Below are positions 1 through 8,861 of a stretch of DNA of 64,000 nt, piece by piece. Within the stretch, counting starts at the first letter, position 1; each line of letters starts with the position of its first letter. The notes under the pieces were generated by a model. The model had not been told where the DNA came from and did not search any database. It saw only the letters and a list, made by a program, of their open reading frames with translations. The position numbers and the translations under genes were made by a program. The stretch is taken from NCBI RefSeq assembly GCF_003991225.1, contig NZ_JTFC01000031.1:310001-374000 (forward strand), written 5' to 3'. The stretch is from Candidatus Kurthia intestinigallinarum (GTDB taxonomy: Bacteria > Bacillota > Bacilli > Bacillales_A > Planococcaceae).

Positions 1-612
1 AGCTTTCTCTTTCGCCGCTTTTTTCTTAGCAGCAGCTTCTTTTTTCGCTGCTTTTTCTTCCGCTTCTTGATCTTTTACTTCTTGTTCTTTCGTTGTATCT
101 ACTTTAGTTTCTGTAGATGTAGCTGCTTTTTGTTCTTGCTTCACGTCATCTGTTACATCATTATTTTTAGATTGATGATTCGCTAAGAACCAAATAACTG
201 CAATCACAACAATGACAACGACAGCTACCGCAATTTTTGGCATTAAATCGGTCATTTTACGTTGTTGCTTAGCTGTTTGCTTAATTTTCGCTGCAGGTTG
301 TGCTGTACGTTGATTCGTACCACCTTTTGGTTGCTGAATCGCAGTTGATACTGTTCCAGCCGCCTCTGCTGCTTTATTCGCAGGAATTTCAGATTTATAT
401 GTTTCTAAAATTTCATTGGCATCTAATCCGACTGCCTCTGCGTATTGTTTAATAAATGCACGTACATAAAATGCACCGGGCATTACGCTAAAATTGCCTT
501 CCTCGATGGCAGACAAATAGCGTTTTTGGATTTTTGTGATTTCTTGTAAATCTTCCAAACTATACCCTTTGGCCATTCTCGCTTCTTTTAAGCGAGTACC
601 TAGTTCTGCCAA
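1..612 (-). CDS. RodZ/YmfM-like helix-turn-helix membrane protein (3' end cut by window)
   Basis: The frame opens with a TTG codon at 612-610, about 6 bases after an AGGTAGGTG ribosome binding site, and runs open through base 1, giving 204 codons here. Residues 1-70 form a Cro/CI-type helix-turn-helix (LKEARMAKGYSLEDLQ, then IQKRYLSAIEEG) of the RodZ/YmfM type. A linker follows, then one membrane segment near residues 125-145. Beyond it lies a Lys/Ala/Glu-rich stretch that would be outside the cell. RodZ-family proteins link the MreB elongation machinery to the membrane. The position just downstream of ymfK matches ymfM of B. subtilis. The C-terminal domain is not in the window, so its form cannot be judged. 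Confidence 0.85.
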   Translation of the reverse strand, partial: MAELGTRLKEARMAKGYSLEDLQEITKIQKRYLSAIEEGNFSVMPGAFYVRAFIKQYAEAVGLDANEILETYKSEIPANKAAEAAGTVSTAIQQPKGGTNQRTAQPAAKIKQTAKQQRKMTDLMPKIAVAVVVIVVIAVIWFLANHQSKNNDVTDDVKQEQKAATSTETKVDTTKEQEVKDQEAEEKAAKKEAAAKKKAAKEKA

Positions 613-628
613 GTTAAACACCTACCTG

Positions 629-1438
629 TTAAAAGTTAAAGTCTCCAAAACCGCCGAAACCACCTGATTCGTTGAAGAAATCATTTTGTTGCTCATGCTT
701 TTCAAGAATCTGATATGTAATTTCTTCCTCTGGATGATGTCTCAATTCGATTATATAATCGAAATCTTCTAGCGTGTATTCCGAATGTTGAACGAAAATA
801 TCAGGATGCTCCACTACTTTAATGGATGGTTGTTGCATCATTTCTCGCACTAATTGTTGATGTCGTTCGTCTGACGAACGACGCGTCACTGCTCCGTCAA
901 TAATAAATACATTATTACCACCATATTCATCACCATGTAGCTTCTGACGCACCGTCTGTTTAATCATTGTAGACGATAAAAAGAGCCATTTTTTGTTCGC
1001 ACAAACACTGGCTGCTACAATAGATTCCGTTTTTCCAACACGAGGCATACCACGTACCCCAATTAATTTATGTCCTTCTTTTTTAAATAGTTCGGCCATA
1101 AAATCAACTAAAATCCCTAGTTCATCGCGTACAAAACGAAATGTCTTCGTTTCGTCGCCCTCACGTTGAATGTAACGACCATGACGAATTGCTAACCGAT
1201 CTCGCGTTGTTGGTTTTCTAAACTTTGTCACACGAATCATTTCCATCGTAGAGACAATATTTCGAAATCGTTCAATTTGCTCAGCCTTTTCAGCGCGAAT
1301 CAACATACCGCGACGCACTAAATCGACACCATTAATTGTAACAATATTGACACGCAGCATACCTAATAGCGACGCAATATCTCCTAATAAACCCGGACGA
1401 TTTACCTGTATCTCATATTCAAAATACCATTCGTTCAT
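629..1438 (-). CDS. ymfK: YmfK-like DUF3388 protein with N-terminal ACT domain
   Basis: This 269-residue protein matches the YmfK/DUF3388 family by position and N-terminus. I chose the ATG at 1438 (MNEWYFEYEIQ) over an upstream in-frame codon because a GGGAGAA site sits 8 bases before it. Residues 1-75 look like an ACT domain (VNRPGLLGDIASLLGML), usually a small-ligand sensor. Residues 130-200 carry a degenerate NTP-binding look (GVRGMPRVGKTES, FIIDGAV). The tail is Gly/Phe-rich (GGFGGFGDFNF). The function of the family is not established, and I infer none. It lies 16 bases upstream of the RodZ-like gene and is probably co-transcribed with it. Confidence 0.8.
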   Translation of the reverse strand: MNEWYFEYEIQVNRPGLLGDIASLLGMLRVNIVTINGVDLVRRGMLIRAEKAEQIERFRNIVSTMEMIRVTKFRKPTTRDRLAIRHGRYIQREGDETKTFRFVRDELGILVDFMAELFKKEGHKLIGVRGMPRVGKTESIVAASVCANKKWLFLSSTMIKQTVRQKLHGDEYGGNNVFIIDGAVTRRSSDERHQQLVREMMQQPSIKVVEHPDIFVQHSEYTLEDFDYIIELRHHPEEEITYQILEKHEQQNDFFNESGGFGGFGDFNF

Positions 1439-1485
1439 ACAAGGTTCTCCCTTCATATATAACGATTAAAACATTTCTATGTTTC

Positions 1486-1491
1486 ATAATA
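1486..1491 (-). promoter_or_regulatory. Possible -10 box upstream of ymfK
   Basis: Reading the minus strand, TATTAT lies about 50 bases before the ymfK start, in the AT-rich 219-base gap after the ymfI terminator. No convincing -35 box is present at 17 bases. It is included because a terminator upstream implies a fresh start of transcription. Confidence 0.3.
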
Positions 1492-1610
1492 GCGGATTTT
1501 GTAACAGATTAAAAGAAAAAAAGGAAAACTACGACAAAACGATGACATTCCTTTCATTTTCAAAATCTATTTCATACTTTTTTTATGTACATTGCCAAAT
1601 ACTTGTTGAA

Positions 1611-1657
1611 TGAAAAAAAGCTGAAATCGTCACCTTGTACGTTTCCAGCTTTTTTCA
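1611..1657 (-). terminator. Rho-independent terminator after ymfI
   Basis: On the minus strand GCTGGAAA pairs with TTTCAGC (one bulge), flanked by an A-run before and a T-run after. It starts immediately beyond the ymfI stop codon and would end the ymfF-ymfH-ymfI unit. Confidence 0.75.
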
Positions 1658-2380
1658 TTAAATATACCAGCCACCATTAACACGCATGATTTGTCCGGTC
1701 ATATAATCTGCTTTTCCAGATAATAAAAATGATACAAAATGTGCCACTTCTTGTGGTTGGCCTGCTCGTGCCATCGGAATTTCCGATACAACATCCGCAA
1801 GCTCTTGCTCGGTTAAATGCCCATTCATCGATGTTTGAATCATCCCCGGTGACACAGCATTTACTTTCATACCATTAAAAGCGACTTCCTGTGCATAGGC
1901 TTTTACAAAACTATGCACCGCACCCTTAACCGCTGAATACATCACTTCGCCAGCGCCACCCGCTTCGCCCCAAATTGAGCCAATCATGGCGATATAGCTC
2001 GATTCATGACGACGCATTTTAGGTGCTAGTTCTCGAATAATTTCTACAGGCGATTGCACATGCACCATCCAAAGCGACTGCATATCACTCGCAGTTGTAT
2101 CATCAATTAATTTATATAAGGCTTGCCCACTCGCTACAACAATCGCTTCGATATCAAAGATAGACTGTGCAAGCTTTTCTGCAGCTCCTGGTATACTGAG
2201 CTCCGCTTGAATCATCATAAATTCTTGCTCAGGATAACACGCCATTAATTCTTCAGCTAATGCTGTCACGGGATGGCGATTGTATTGTAAGTATAAGCTA
2301 AAACCATCCTTCGCAAGCTCACGAGCCGTCGCCGAACCAATTGCACCTGAAGCACCTAACACTAAACAAAAGCGTTTCAT
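1658..2380 (-). CDS. ymfI: Short-chain dehydrogenase/reductase (YmfI, FabG-like)
   Basis: A 240-residue classical SDR. The Rossmann nucleotide-binding motif GASGAIG is at residues 9-15. The catalytic Ser135 is in the strand ending IGS, and the Y148-x3-K152 pair follows (YSAVK). VNAVSPGMI near 173-181 is the usual loop after strand 6, and the length is normal. The substrate is unknown. FabG-like ketoreductase activity on NADP(H) is the family expectation, but YmfI is not the main FabG. Its ATG overlaps the ymfH stop codon by one base (TAATG), which suggests translational coupling in the ymfF-ymfH-ymfI operon. Confidence 0.88.
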   Translation of the reverse strand: MKRFCLVLGASGAIGSATARELAKDGFSLYLQYNRHPVTALAEELMACYPEQEFMMIQAELSIPGAAEKLAQSIFDIEAIVVASGQALYKLIDDTTASDMQSLWMVHVQSPVEIIRELAPKMRRHESSYIAMIGSIWGEAGGAGEVMYSAVKGAVHSFVKAYAQEVAFNGMKVNAVSPGMIQTSMNGHLTEQELADVVSEIPMARAGQPQEVAHFVSFLLSGKADYMTGQIMRVNGGWYI

Positions 2381-3684
2381 TAAGCTTGCGCCTCTTTTGT
2401 TAATGGATTAATCGTAAAGACAGATTGTTGGCTTTCACCTGTGATCGATGTTAATGCTTGCTCGACATCCGCTATCGTTAACTCTTCAATAACTGGGACA
2501 ATATCAAATAGATTCATATCATTGAATTTATAACGTGTAAATTGGTTCGCAATAAATTCAATTGAGTTTAACGCACGTAAATTAAAGCCAATTTTACGAC
2601 GTTTCACACGGTCTAAATCTTCTTGTGTAAATGGTAGTTGTACTGATGCATCCTCCATAACTTGTTTCATTGCTGCAATCAATTCTGTTGGATAAGCAGT
2701 ATCTGAACCTACCATTGCAAAACCGAAACCTTCTTCTAATGAGAAGTCATATGAATACGATTCATCAATCCAACCTTGTTGGTACACTTCTTCATAAAAT
2801 GTTGAAGAGCGACCATATAATAAATCAAGCGCTAACTGGATAGCTAATTCATGCTTCATCATTTCCGCACCCTGTAAGCTCACTTCACGCGCTTTAAATG
2901 ATACATACGCTTTCGGTTTTAATACGTCCATTTCTAATGTACGTTCTTTTACCGCTACATCCGATGCTTCCTCTACATGAATGCGATTGATTGGTTGTGG
3001 CGCTGCAAATGTTTTCGTCTGTTGATTATCACGAATCGTTTGCATCATTTCCTCTGGATCCACATTTCCAATCGCAAATAATAGCATATTTGATGGATGG
3101 TAGAATGTGTTGTAGCACGTATATAAATGCTCTGCTGTAATGCCATCAATCGATTCAACAGTACCCGCAATATCAATTTTCACAGGATGCTCGTGGTAAA
3201 GATTTTCGATTGAGCCAAAATAAACGCGCCAATCTGGTTGGTCATCGTACATTTGGATTTCTTGTCCAATGATGCCTTTTTCTTTATTAACCGTTTGCTC
3301 TGTGAAATAAGGCTGTTGCACGAAATCTAATAATGTATTCGTGCTTTCCTTAATATGGTCCGTTGCTGAGAATAAATACGCTGTACGTGTAAATGACGTA
3401 AAGGCATTTGCTGAAGCCCCGTACTCACTAAATTTTTGGAAAATATCGCCCTCTTCTTTTTCAAACATTTTATGCTCTAAGAAATGCGCGATACCATCTG
3501 GTACAGTCACTGCCTCTTCCTCACCTAATGGCACGAATGAACGGTCAATTGAACCATATTTTGTTGTAAAGGTAACGAATGTTTTCGAGAAGCCTTTTTT
3601 CGGTAAAATATAGACATCTAAACCATTCGGTAATTTTTCATAATGTAATGTTTCTTCTAATTGATCAAAGTGGATTTTTTCCAT
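2380..3684 (-). CDS. ymfH: M16-family zinc metalloprotease YmfH (catalytic partner)
   Basis: The protein has 434 residues from the ATG at 3684, preceded by GGGGAGG; an upstream in-frame extension is rejected for lack of a better site. The inverted zinc motif HFLEH is at residues 67-71, and a third-ligand candidate, Glu142, sits in GQEIQMY. Both M16 half-domains are present. M16B enzymes work as pairs of an active and an inactive subunit on peptides. The neighbour ymfF lacks the HxxEH motif, so YmfH is the likely active subunit. Its start overlaps the ymfF stop by one base. A role in peptide processing is inferred; the substrate is unknown. Confidence 0.87.
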   Translation of the reverse strand: MEKIHFDQLEETLHYEKLPNGLDVYILPKKGFSKTFVTFTTKYGSIDRSFVPLGEEEAVTVPDGIAHFLEHKMFEKEEGDIFQKFSEYGASANAFTSFTRTAYLFSATDHIKESTNTLLDFVQQPYFTEQTVNKEKGIIGQEIQMYDDQPDWRVYFGSIENLYHEHPVKIDIAGTVESIDGITAEHLYTCYNTFYHPSNMLLFAIGNVDPEEMMQTIRDNQQTKTFAAPQPINRIHVEEASDVAVKERTLEMDVLKPKAYVSFKAREVSLQGAEMMKHELAIQLALDLLYGRSSTFYEEVYQQGWIDESYSYDFSLEEGFGFAMVGSDTAYPTELIAAMKQVMEDASVQLPFTQEDLDRVKRRKIGFNLRALNSIEFIANQFTRYKFNDMNLFDIVPVIEELTIADVEQALTSITGESQQSVFTINPLTKEAQA

Positions 3685-4949
3685 TACTGTGCATCCTCCC
3701 CGCTTAAGAAGTAAACAGTTTCTTTTTTCAATTGTGCTGCCATTGCTACAACATCTTCTTTCGACACTGCATCCCATTTCGCACTCATATTTTCAACTGT
3801 AAATTCTTCTGGTAATTCACGATATTGATTGTAAAGCTCGATTTGGCCACGAGCTGAATCTAATGCTTCTTTTAATTGATTTTTCAGCATTGCCTTTGTT
3901 TGCATAATTTCTAAATCCGAAATATCACCTTGACGGATTGCTTCTAATTGTTCATCGATTAAACGACGCGCTTTTTCTTCATTTTCTGCTTCAATTCCTG
4001 ACATCACGTACATTAAACCGTACTGTGCTGAGTATGAGCTTGAGCAGTAGTAAGCAAGACTTTCTTTTTCACGCACATTCATAAATAATTTCGCGTGTGG
4101 GTAACCACCAAAAATCCCGTTAAAGATTTGCATTTTCGGGAAATCAGGGCTTGTAAACTGCACCGGCGTTGAATAACCGATATGTAGTTTCCCTTGGCGT
4201 GTATCAAATGTTTCTTTTGTGTAGTCCGCTGTTGCGTGTGATTCTGGTAATGCAGGTGCCACTTTTGGTTTACGTGCACTAAATGGGAATACTTCTTTAA
4301 GCGATTGAATCATTTGTTGTTCGTCAATGTCACCAATAACAAAAATATCAATTTCATCTTCATTTAGCATCGCTTCGTATGCTTCTTTTAAACTCGCTGG
4401 TGTAACAGCTTGAACCGTTTCAACCGTACCATTTACTGATGTTGATACTGGATGATTTGGACGTAAGATTTCTTGCAGACGTTTTTGTGCATAACGTGAT
4501 TTATCGTCAAATATAGATTGAATACGTTCAACAACCATTTCACGTTCACGTTCGACAATCGTTTGTTGGAAAAGTCCTTGTTCATCAAGATTTGGTTCAA
4601 ACAGCACCGTATGCATTAATGATAATACTTCATTTAATACATCGCCTGTTTTTAAATAATGGTCATTTACTGTTTCAACATTTAATAAAACGATTTGCTC
4701 ATTTCCTTGTTTTGTCGTATCTAAGTAAAGCACCGTACCATATAAATCATCTAATTTCATGCGCATCGCTGCCGCTGATTGGAATTTCGCATTACTATGT
4801 TGTAATACATTTGTCAGCACTGTACGATTTGCCGCTTCTTCTGTATTTAATGGTCGCTTTAATTTAATTGAAAAATTAACTGTTTTAAATTGCTCTGATT
4901 TACGCGTAAAAATTGTAACACCTTCCGCGATTTCCGTTCTGTTAAACAT
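3684..4949 (-). CDS. ymfF: M16-family protein YmfF, inactive subunit
   Basis: The 421-residue frame starts at the ATG at 4949, behind AGGAGGGG at good spacing. It aligns in plan with M16 peptidases: the N-terminal half matches in layout, with LYGTVLYLDTTKQG after the motif region, and the C-terminal half has REKESLAYYCSS. Where the family has HxxEH, this protein reads NVLQH, so the zinc site is lost. That is the pattern of the non-catalytic partner in M16B heterodimers. It is the first gene of the ymfF-ymfH-ymfI unit, placed after the transporter terminator. Confidence 0.85.
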   Translation of the reverse strand: MFNRTEIAEGVTIFTRKSEQFKTVNFSIKLKRPLNTEEAANRTVLTNVLQHSNAKFQSAAAMRMKLDDLYGTVLYLDTTKQGNEQIVLLNVETVNDHYLKTGDVLNEVLSLMHTVLFEPNLDEQGLFQQTIVEREREMVVERIQSIFDDKSRYAQKRLQEILRPNHPVSTSVNGTVETVQAVTPASLKEAYEAMLNEDEIDIFVIGDIDEQQMIQSLKEVFPFSARKPKVAPALPESHATADYTKETFDTRQGKLHIGYSTPVQFTSPDFPKMQIFNGIFGGYPHAKLFMNVREKESLAYYCSSSYSAQYGLMYVMSGIEAENEEKARRLIDEQLEAIRQGDISDLEIMQTKAMLKNQLKEALDSARGQIELYNQYRELPEEFTVENMSAKWDAVSKEDVVAMAAQLKKETVYFLSGEDAQ

Positions 4950-5042
4950 GTGACCCCTCCTAATTCTCCTGGGTAAAACACCATTAGTACCACTATATAT
5001 GAGTTTTCTTTGCTTTGGCAACTAATGGTGGCTAAAAACACT

Positions 5043-5080
5043 AAAAAACGAAGCACAACGCAAAAACACTGTGCTTCGTT
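5043..5080 (-). terminator. Rho-independent terminator after nupQ
   Basis: Perfect 11-base arms (5047-5057 and 5070-5080) with a 12-base loop, followed on the minus strand by six T. It lies 23 bases beyond the nupQ stop codon and closes the transporter operon. Confidence 0.88.
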
Positions 5081-5102
5081 CTTTATTTTATGCGAAAAAC
5101 CA

Positions 5103-6062
5103 CTAACGTTTTCCTTTAATATAAGGCTTACCAGACGCCTTTGGTGCATTGGCTTTCCCAATGAATCCTGCAAGCGCTAGAATTGTTAAGACATACGGTA
5201 AAATCAATAAGATTACTTCCGGAATATCTTTTACGTACGGAATCGAAGCACCCGCGATACTTAATGACTGCGCTAAACCGAAGAATAACGCCGCACCTAA
5301 TGCACCTAGTGGATGCCACTTACCAAAGATCATCGCCGCAATGGCCATGAAACCTTGTCCTGAAATCGTTAATGCACTGAAGTTACCAGCGATAGCCTGT
5401 GCATAGATTGCGCCACCAATACCACCTAGTGCACCTGAAATCATTACCGCGATATAACGCATTTTCGTTACATTGACACCCATTGTATCTGCGGCAACAG
5501 GATGTTCCCCTACTGCACGTAAACGTAAACCAAATGGCGTTTTATAAATAACGAACCATGCAAGAAATGCAACAGCAATTGCTAACACAGATGTCATGTG
5601 TAAATCATGGAAGAACATACGGCCAATAACAGGAATATCGCCTAATACCGGCACATCATAACGTCCAAAACGCTCTGAAATCGAATCCGTTTGTCCCTTA
5701 TCATAAATCATTTTCACAGAGAATACAGCAAGCGCTAACCCTAACATGTTAAGCGCTACCCCAGTTACGGTTTGATCCGCTCGGAATGAAATCGCTGCAA
5801 CAGCTAATAATAGTGAGAAGATGGCACCGACTACCATGGCAACTACTAAGCCTAACCACGGGGCCCATCCTGCTAGTTTATCTGCAAATGTTAAGTTGAA
5901 AATAACACTAATGAAGGCACCGATAATCATAATACCTTCAAGCCCGATATTAACAACACCTGAACGCTCCGTGAATACACCACCGATAGCTGTCATAATA
6001 AGCGGGGCCGCATAGAAAATGGCAGAAGGGATGATGAAGTATAACACATCTAAAAAGCTCAT
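5103..6062 (-). CDS. nupQ: Nucleoside ABC transporter permease (NupQ-like)
   Basis: A 319-residue integral membrane protein with roughly eight to nine hydrophobic segments. It carries the BPD_transp_2 family signatures GVVNIGLEGIM near residue 35 and GALGGIGGA in the second half, with a basic C-terminal tail (YIKGKR). It is the second permease of a BMP-type importer, pairing with the product of the upstream gene, from which it is separated by one base. Its ribosome site GGAGGG lies inside the end of that gene. Guanosine/nucleoside import is inferred from B. subtilis NupNOPQ; the exact substrate cannot be read from sequence. Confidence 0.85.
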   Translation of the reverse strand: MSFLDVLYFIIPSAIFYAAPLIMTAIGGVFTERSGVVNIGLEGIMIIGAFISVIFNLTFADKLAGWAPWLGLVVAMVVGAIFSLLLAVAAISFRADQTVTGVALNMLGLALAVFSVKMIYDKGQTDSISERFGRYDVPVLGDIPVIGRMFFHDLHMTSVLAIAVAFLAWFVIYKTPFGLRLRAVGEHPVAADTMGVNVTKMRYIAVMISGALGGIGGAIYAQAIAGNFSALTISGQGFMAIAAMIFGKWHPLGALGAALFFGLAQSLSIAGASIPYVKDIPEVILLILPYVLTILALAGFIGKANAPKASGKPYIKGKR

Positions 6063-6063
6063 G

Positions 6064-7131
6064 TTATTTTCCCTCCTTTATTTTCTGAGTATCTTTATTT
6101 TTCTTGCCGAATTTTTCAAGACCTAATCGAATAAGGTAACCTGATGCGACGAAGAAGATGATTAATGCGATAACAATCGATACGATTTCTGTTGGAATGC
6201 CTGCTTCATTTGGCATATTCAAACCACCATTTTTCAGTGCACCGAATAAAATGGCACCTAATAGCACACCAAACGGTTGGTTAGCGCCTAATAAGGCAAC
6301 GGCGATACCATCAAAACCAATACCTGTTGCAGCGGTCATTTTCATCATGTTGCCGAATGTACCAAGTGCTTCCATCGCACCACCAACACCCGCAAACATA
6401 CCTGAGATGACCATTGCTAAAATAATATTACGACTAACATTCATCCCTGCATACTCAGAGGCATTCTTGTTGAAACCAACTGATTTCAACTCATAACCTA
6501 ATGTTGTTTTTTCTAATAAAATCCACATAATAATAACAGCTAAAATTGCGACAACAAAGCCCCAGTGTAAACGAGAGAATTGTGTCATTGATGATAGCCA
6601 TTCAGATGCAAGTGACGCAGATGGATAAATTTTATCCGTTTTCTCGCCGCCATCGCTAATTGCTGAAATGGCTGCGTTAGCTGTATGAAGGGCAATATAG
6701 TTCATCATAATTGTTACGATAACTTCATGCACTTGTAATTTTGCTTTTAATAATCCTGGAATAAAGGCCCAAATACCACCCGCTACTGCAGCTGCTAAAA
6801 TTGCGACAACAGCATGTAAGCCTGTTGGCATTTCGAAGGCTTGACCAACATACGCTGCTGCAAGCCATCCCATAATTAATTGGCCTTCAACACCGATATT
6901 AAACATCCCTGTACGGAATGCAAAAGCGACCGCTAAACCAGAAAAAATATACGGTGTAATCGTACGAACGGTTTCACCTATATTATAAGTGTCACCAAAT
7001 ATCCCATTCCAAAGCGCTGAATACCCTGCCACTGGATTAAATCCTGAAACAAGCATCACAATCGCGCCGACAATTAATCCTAAAATAACTGAAACAACTG
7101 GCACGAGAATATTGACCATACGTTGTGACAT
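6064..7131 (-). CDS. nupP: Nucleoside ABC transporter permease (NupP-like)
   Basis: A 355-residue membrane protein of the same permease family as its downstream neighbour. It has an N-terminal membrane anchor, then GMFNIGVEGQLIMG near residues 94-107, and GMFAGVGGAMEALG in the C-terminal half. About ten hydrophobic segments are visible, and the C-terminus is Lys-rich. Its ATG overlaps the stop codon of the ATPase gene by one base, so the two are probably translated in a coupled way and made in matched amounts. The pair of permeases would form the channel of the importer. Confidence 0.85.
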   Translation of the reverse strand: MSQRMVNILVPVVSVILGLIVGAIVMLVSGFNPVAGYSALWNGIFGDTYNIGETVRTITPYIFSGLAVAFAFRTGMFNIGVEGQLIMGWLAAAYVGQAFEMPTGLHAVVAILAAAVAGGIWAFIPGLLKAKLQVHEVIVTIMMNYIALHTANAAISAISDGGEKTDKIYPSASLASEWLSSMTQFSRLHWGFVVAILAVIIMWILLEKTTLGYELKSVGFNKNASEYAGMNVSRNIILAMVISGMFAGVGGAMEALGTFGNMMKMTAATGIGFDGIAVALLGANQPFGVLLGAILFGALKNGGLNMPNEAGIPTEIVSIVIALIIFFVASGYLIRLGLEKFGKKNKDTQKIKEGK

Positions 7132-8672
7132 TATTCTCCACCTACCTTATCTAATGATGGTTTTTTCACTGTTTGACCAGCCATTAATAAACCAAGCTGT
7201 TGTTCTGTTGTTTCTTGTGGTTTTACCGTATCAATAATATGTCCGTCATGAATAACTGCAATTGTATCCGATACGTTCATAACCTCGTCTAATTCAAACG
7301 AAATCAGTAATACAGCTTTTCCTTTATCACGTTGCTCGATTAGACGGCGGTGAATAAATTCGATTGCCCCTACATCCAACCCACGTGTTGGTAATGCCGC
7401 AATCAATAACTCTGGGTCACGATCGATTTCACGACCAATAATTGCTTTTTGTTGGTTACCACCTGATAATGCACGTGCCTCAGTTGATGCACTTGGTGTA
7501 CGCACATCAAATTCTTGAATGATTTTTTCTGCTAATTTATCGATTTTTTTATAATCGATAATACCACCTTTAGAAATAGGCGATTGATAATAGGTTTGAA
7601 GTGCAATATTATGTCCAATTGGGAAATCCAATACCAGACCATGCTTATGACGGTCTTGTGGAATATGCCCCACGCCAGATTCTGTAATCTTACGTGGCTT
7701 CAACCCTGTAAGTTCTTGACCTTTTAAGAGTACCTTACCTGAAGATATCTTTCGAAGACCGGTGATTGCTTCGATTAGCTCGGATTGTCCATTACCATCA
7801 ATACCAGCAATCCCCACAATCTCTCCAGCTCGGACGGTCAAACTTAAATCTTTCACGCGATCGACGCCTCGATTGTCTTTCACATTTAAACCTGTCACTT
7901 CTAAAATCGTTTCTTTCGGCGTAGCAGCCGTTTTTTCTGTTTTAAATACTACTTGACGACCTACCATCATCTCAGCTAGTTCATCTGGATTTGTCTGTGC
8001 AGTTGTCACAGTACCAATCCCTTGCCCTTTACGAATAATTGTTACACGATCTGAAACTTCCATAATTTCTTTTAGCTTATGCGTAATTAAGATAATCGAC
8101 TTACCTTCTGAAATTAAGCGCTTCATAATTTGAATTAATTCCGTAATTTCTTGCGGTGTTAACGAAGCGGTTGGTTCATCGAAAATCAAAATCTCTGCAC
8201 CACGGTAAAGCGTTTTTAGAATTTCCACACGTTGCTGCATACCTACTGAAATATCTTCAATTTTTGCATAGGCATCAACATTCAAACCATATTGTTCTGA
8301 CAGTTGCTGCACTTTTTTAGCAGCTTTTTTAATATTTACTGTGCCGAGCGCTGTTGGCTCATTTCCCAAAATAATATTTTCCGTCACCGTGAAGTTTTCA
8401 ACTAACATAAAGTGTTGGTGAACCATGCCGATACCTAAATCATTCGCTTTGTTTGGATCTGAAATCTTCACTTCTTCTCCACGAACTTTAATCGTACCTG
8501 CTTCTGGTTGATATAAACCAAACAGAACATTCATCAACGTCGATTTTCCTGCACCATTTTCTCCTAATAATGCATGAATTTCTCCTTTTGCTAATTGAAG
8601 GGTGATATTATCATTTGCTACAAAATCCCCAAATTGCTTACGGATATTAAGCATTTCGATCACATATTCCAA
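7131..8672 (-). CDS. nupO: Nucleoside ABC transporter ATPase with two nucleotide-binding domains (NupO-like)
   Basis: I place the start at the TTG at 8672, giving MEYVIEMLNI as in B. subtilis YufO. AAGGAG lies 8 bases before it, whereas the upstream GTG at 8681 has no room for a ribosome site. The 513 residues hold two ATPase domains. The first has Walker A GENGAGKST (37-45) and the signature SVGMQQR. The second has a degenerate Walker A GIDGNGQSE but keeps LSGGNQQKA. Asymmetric sites of this kind are usual for sugar/nucleoside importers with fused ATPases. It is separated from the binding-protein gene by a gap with three inverted repeats. Confidence 0.88.
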   Translation of the reverse strand: MEYVIEMLNIRKQFGDFVANDNITLQLAKGEIHALLGENGAGKSTLMNVLFGLYQPEAGTIKVRGEEVKISDPNKANDLGIGMVHQHFMLVENFTVTENIILGNEPTALGTVNIKKAAKKVQQLSEQYGLNVDAYAKIEDISVGMQQRVEILKTLYRGAEILIFDEPTASLTPQEITELIQIMKRLISEGKSIILITHKLKEIMEVSDRVTIIRKGQGIGTVTTAQTNPDELAEMMVGRQVVFKTEKTAATPKETILEVTGLNVKDNRGVDRVKDLSLTVRAGEIVGIAGIDGNGQSELIEAITGLRKISSGKVLLKGQELTGLKPRKITESGVGHIPQDRHKHGLVLDFPIGHNIALQTYYQSPISKGGIIDYKKIDKLAEKIIQEFDVRTPSASTEARALSGGNQQKAIIGREIDRDPELLIAALPTRGLDVGAIEFIHRRLIEQRDKGKAVLLISFELDEVMNVSDTIAVIHDGHIIDTVKPQETTEQQLGLLMAGQTVKKPSLDKVGGE

Positions 8673-8740
8673 TGTGCTCACTCCTTCAAAATTCTCTTAA
8701 AAATAGTTTGTAATGGATTTATAAGGTTAATTAAATTAAC

Positions 8741-8799
8741 ACATGTAAAAATTCGAAATGTTCAAATTTTTACATGTAATAAATTAAAAATTTATTACA
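8741..8799 (-). repeat. Two overlapping inverted repeats in the nupN-nupO gap
   Basis: A perfect 13-base inverted repeat has arms at 8741-8753 and 8765-8777. It shares three bases with a second perfect 11-base repeat, arms 8775-8785 and 8789-8799, so the two stems compete at their junction. Both are AT-rich. They follow a terminator-like hairpin at 8807-8832. Together they could set the ratio of binding protein to transporter mRNA by processing or stabilisation; this is inference. Confidence 0.6.
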
Positions 8800-8802
8800 A
8801 AA

Positions 8803-8832
8803 TAAACATGAGGGCAGACATTTGCCCTCATG
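8803..8832 (-). terminator. Terminator-like hairpin between nupN and nupO
   Basis: Perfect 10-base GC-containing arms at 8807-8816 and 8823-8832, followed on the minus strand by TTTATTTT. It starts 29 bases after the nupN stop codon. Because the ATPase and permease genes follow with no obvious new promoter, it probably gives partial read-through, keeping the binding protein in excess. Confidence 0.7.
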
Positions 8833-8861
8833 AAATACCGGACATAATCGCGGCAATACTA

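Noticed and set aside
4859-5173. Minus-strand frame of 104 codons overlapping ymfF and nupQ ends
   Set aside because: It spans the nupQ terminator and the ymfF ribosome site in the wrong frame; no family features.
6158-6496. Plus-strand open frame of 112 codons inside the permease genes
   Set aside because: It lies wholly antisense to a clearly coding membrane protein gene, has no ribosome site and no recognisable protein features.
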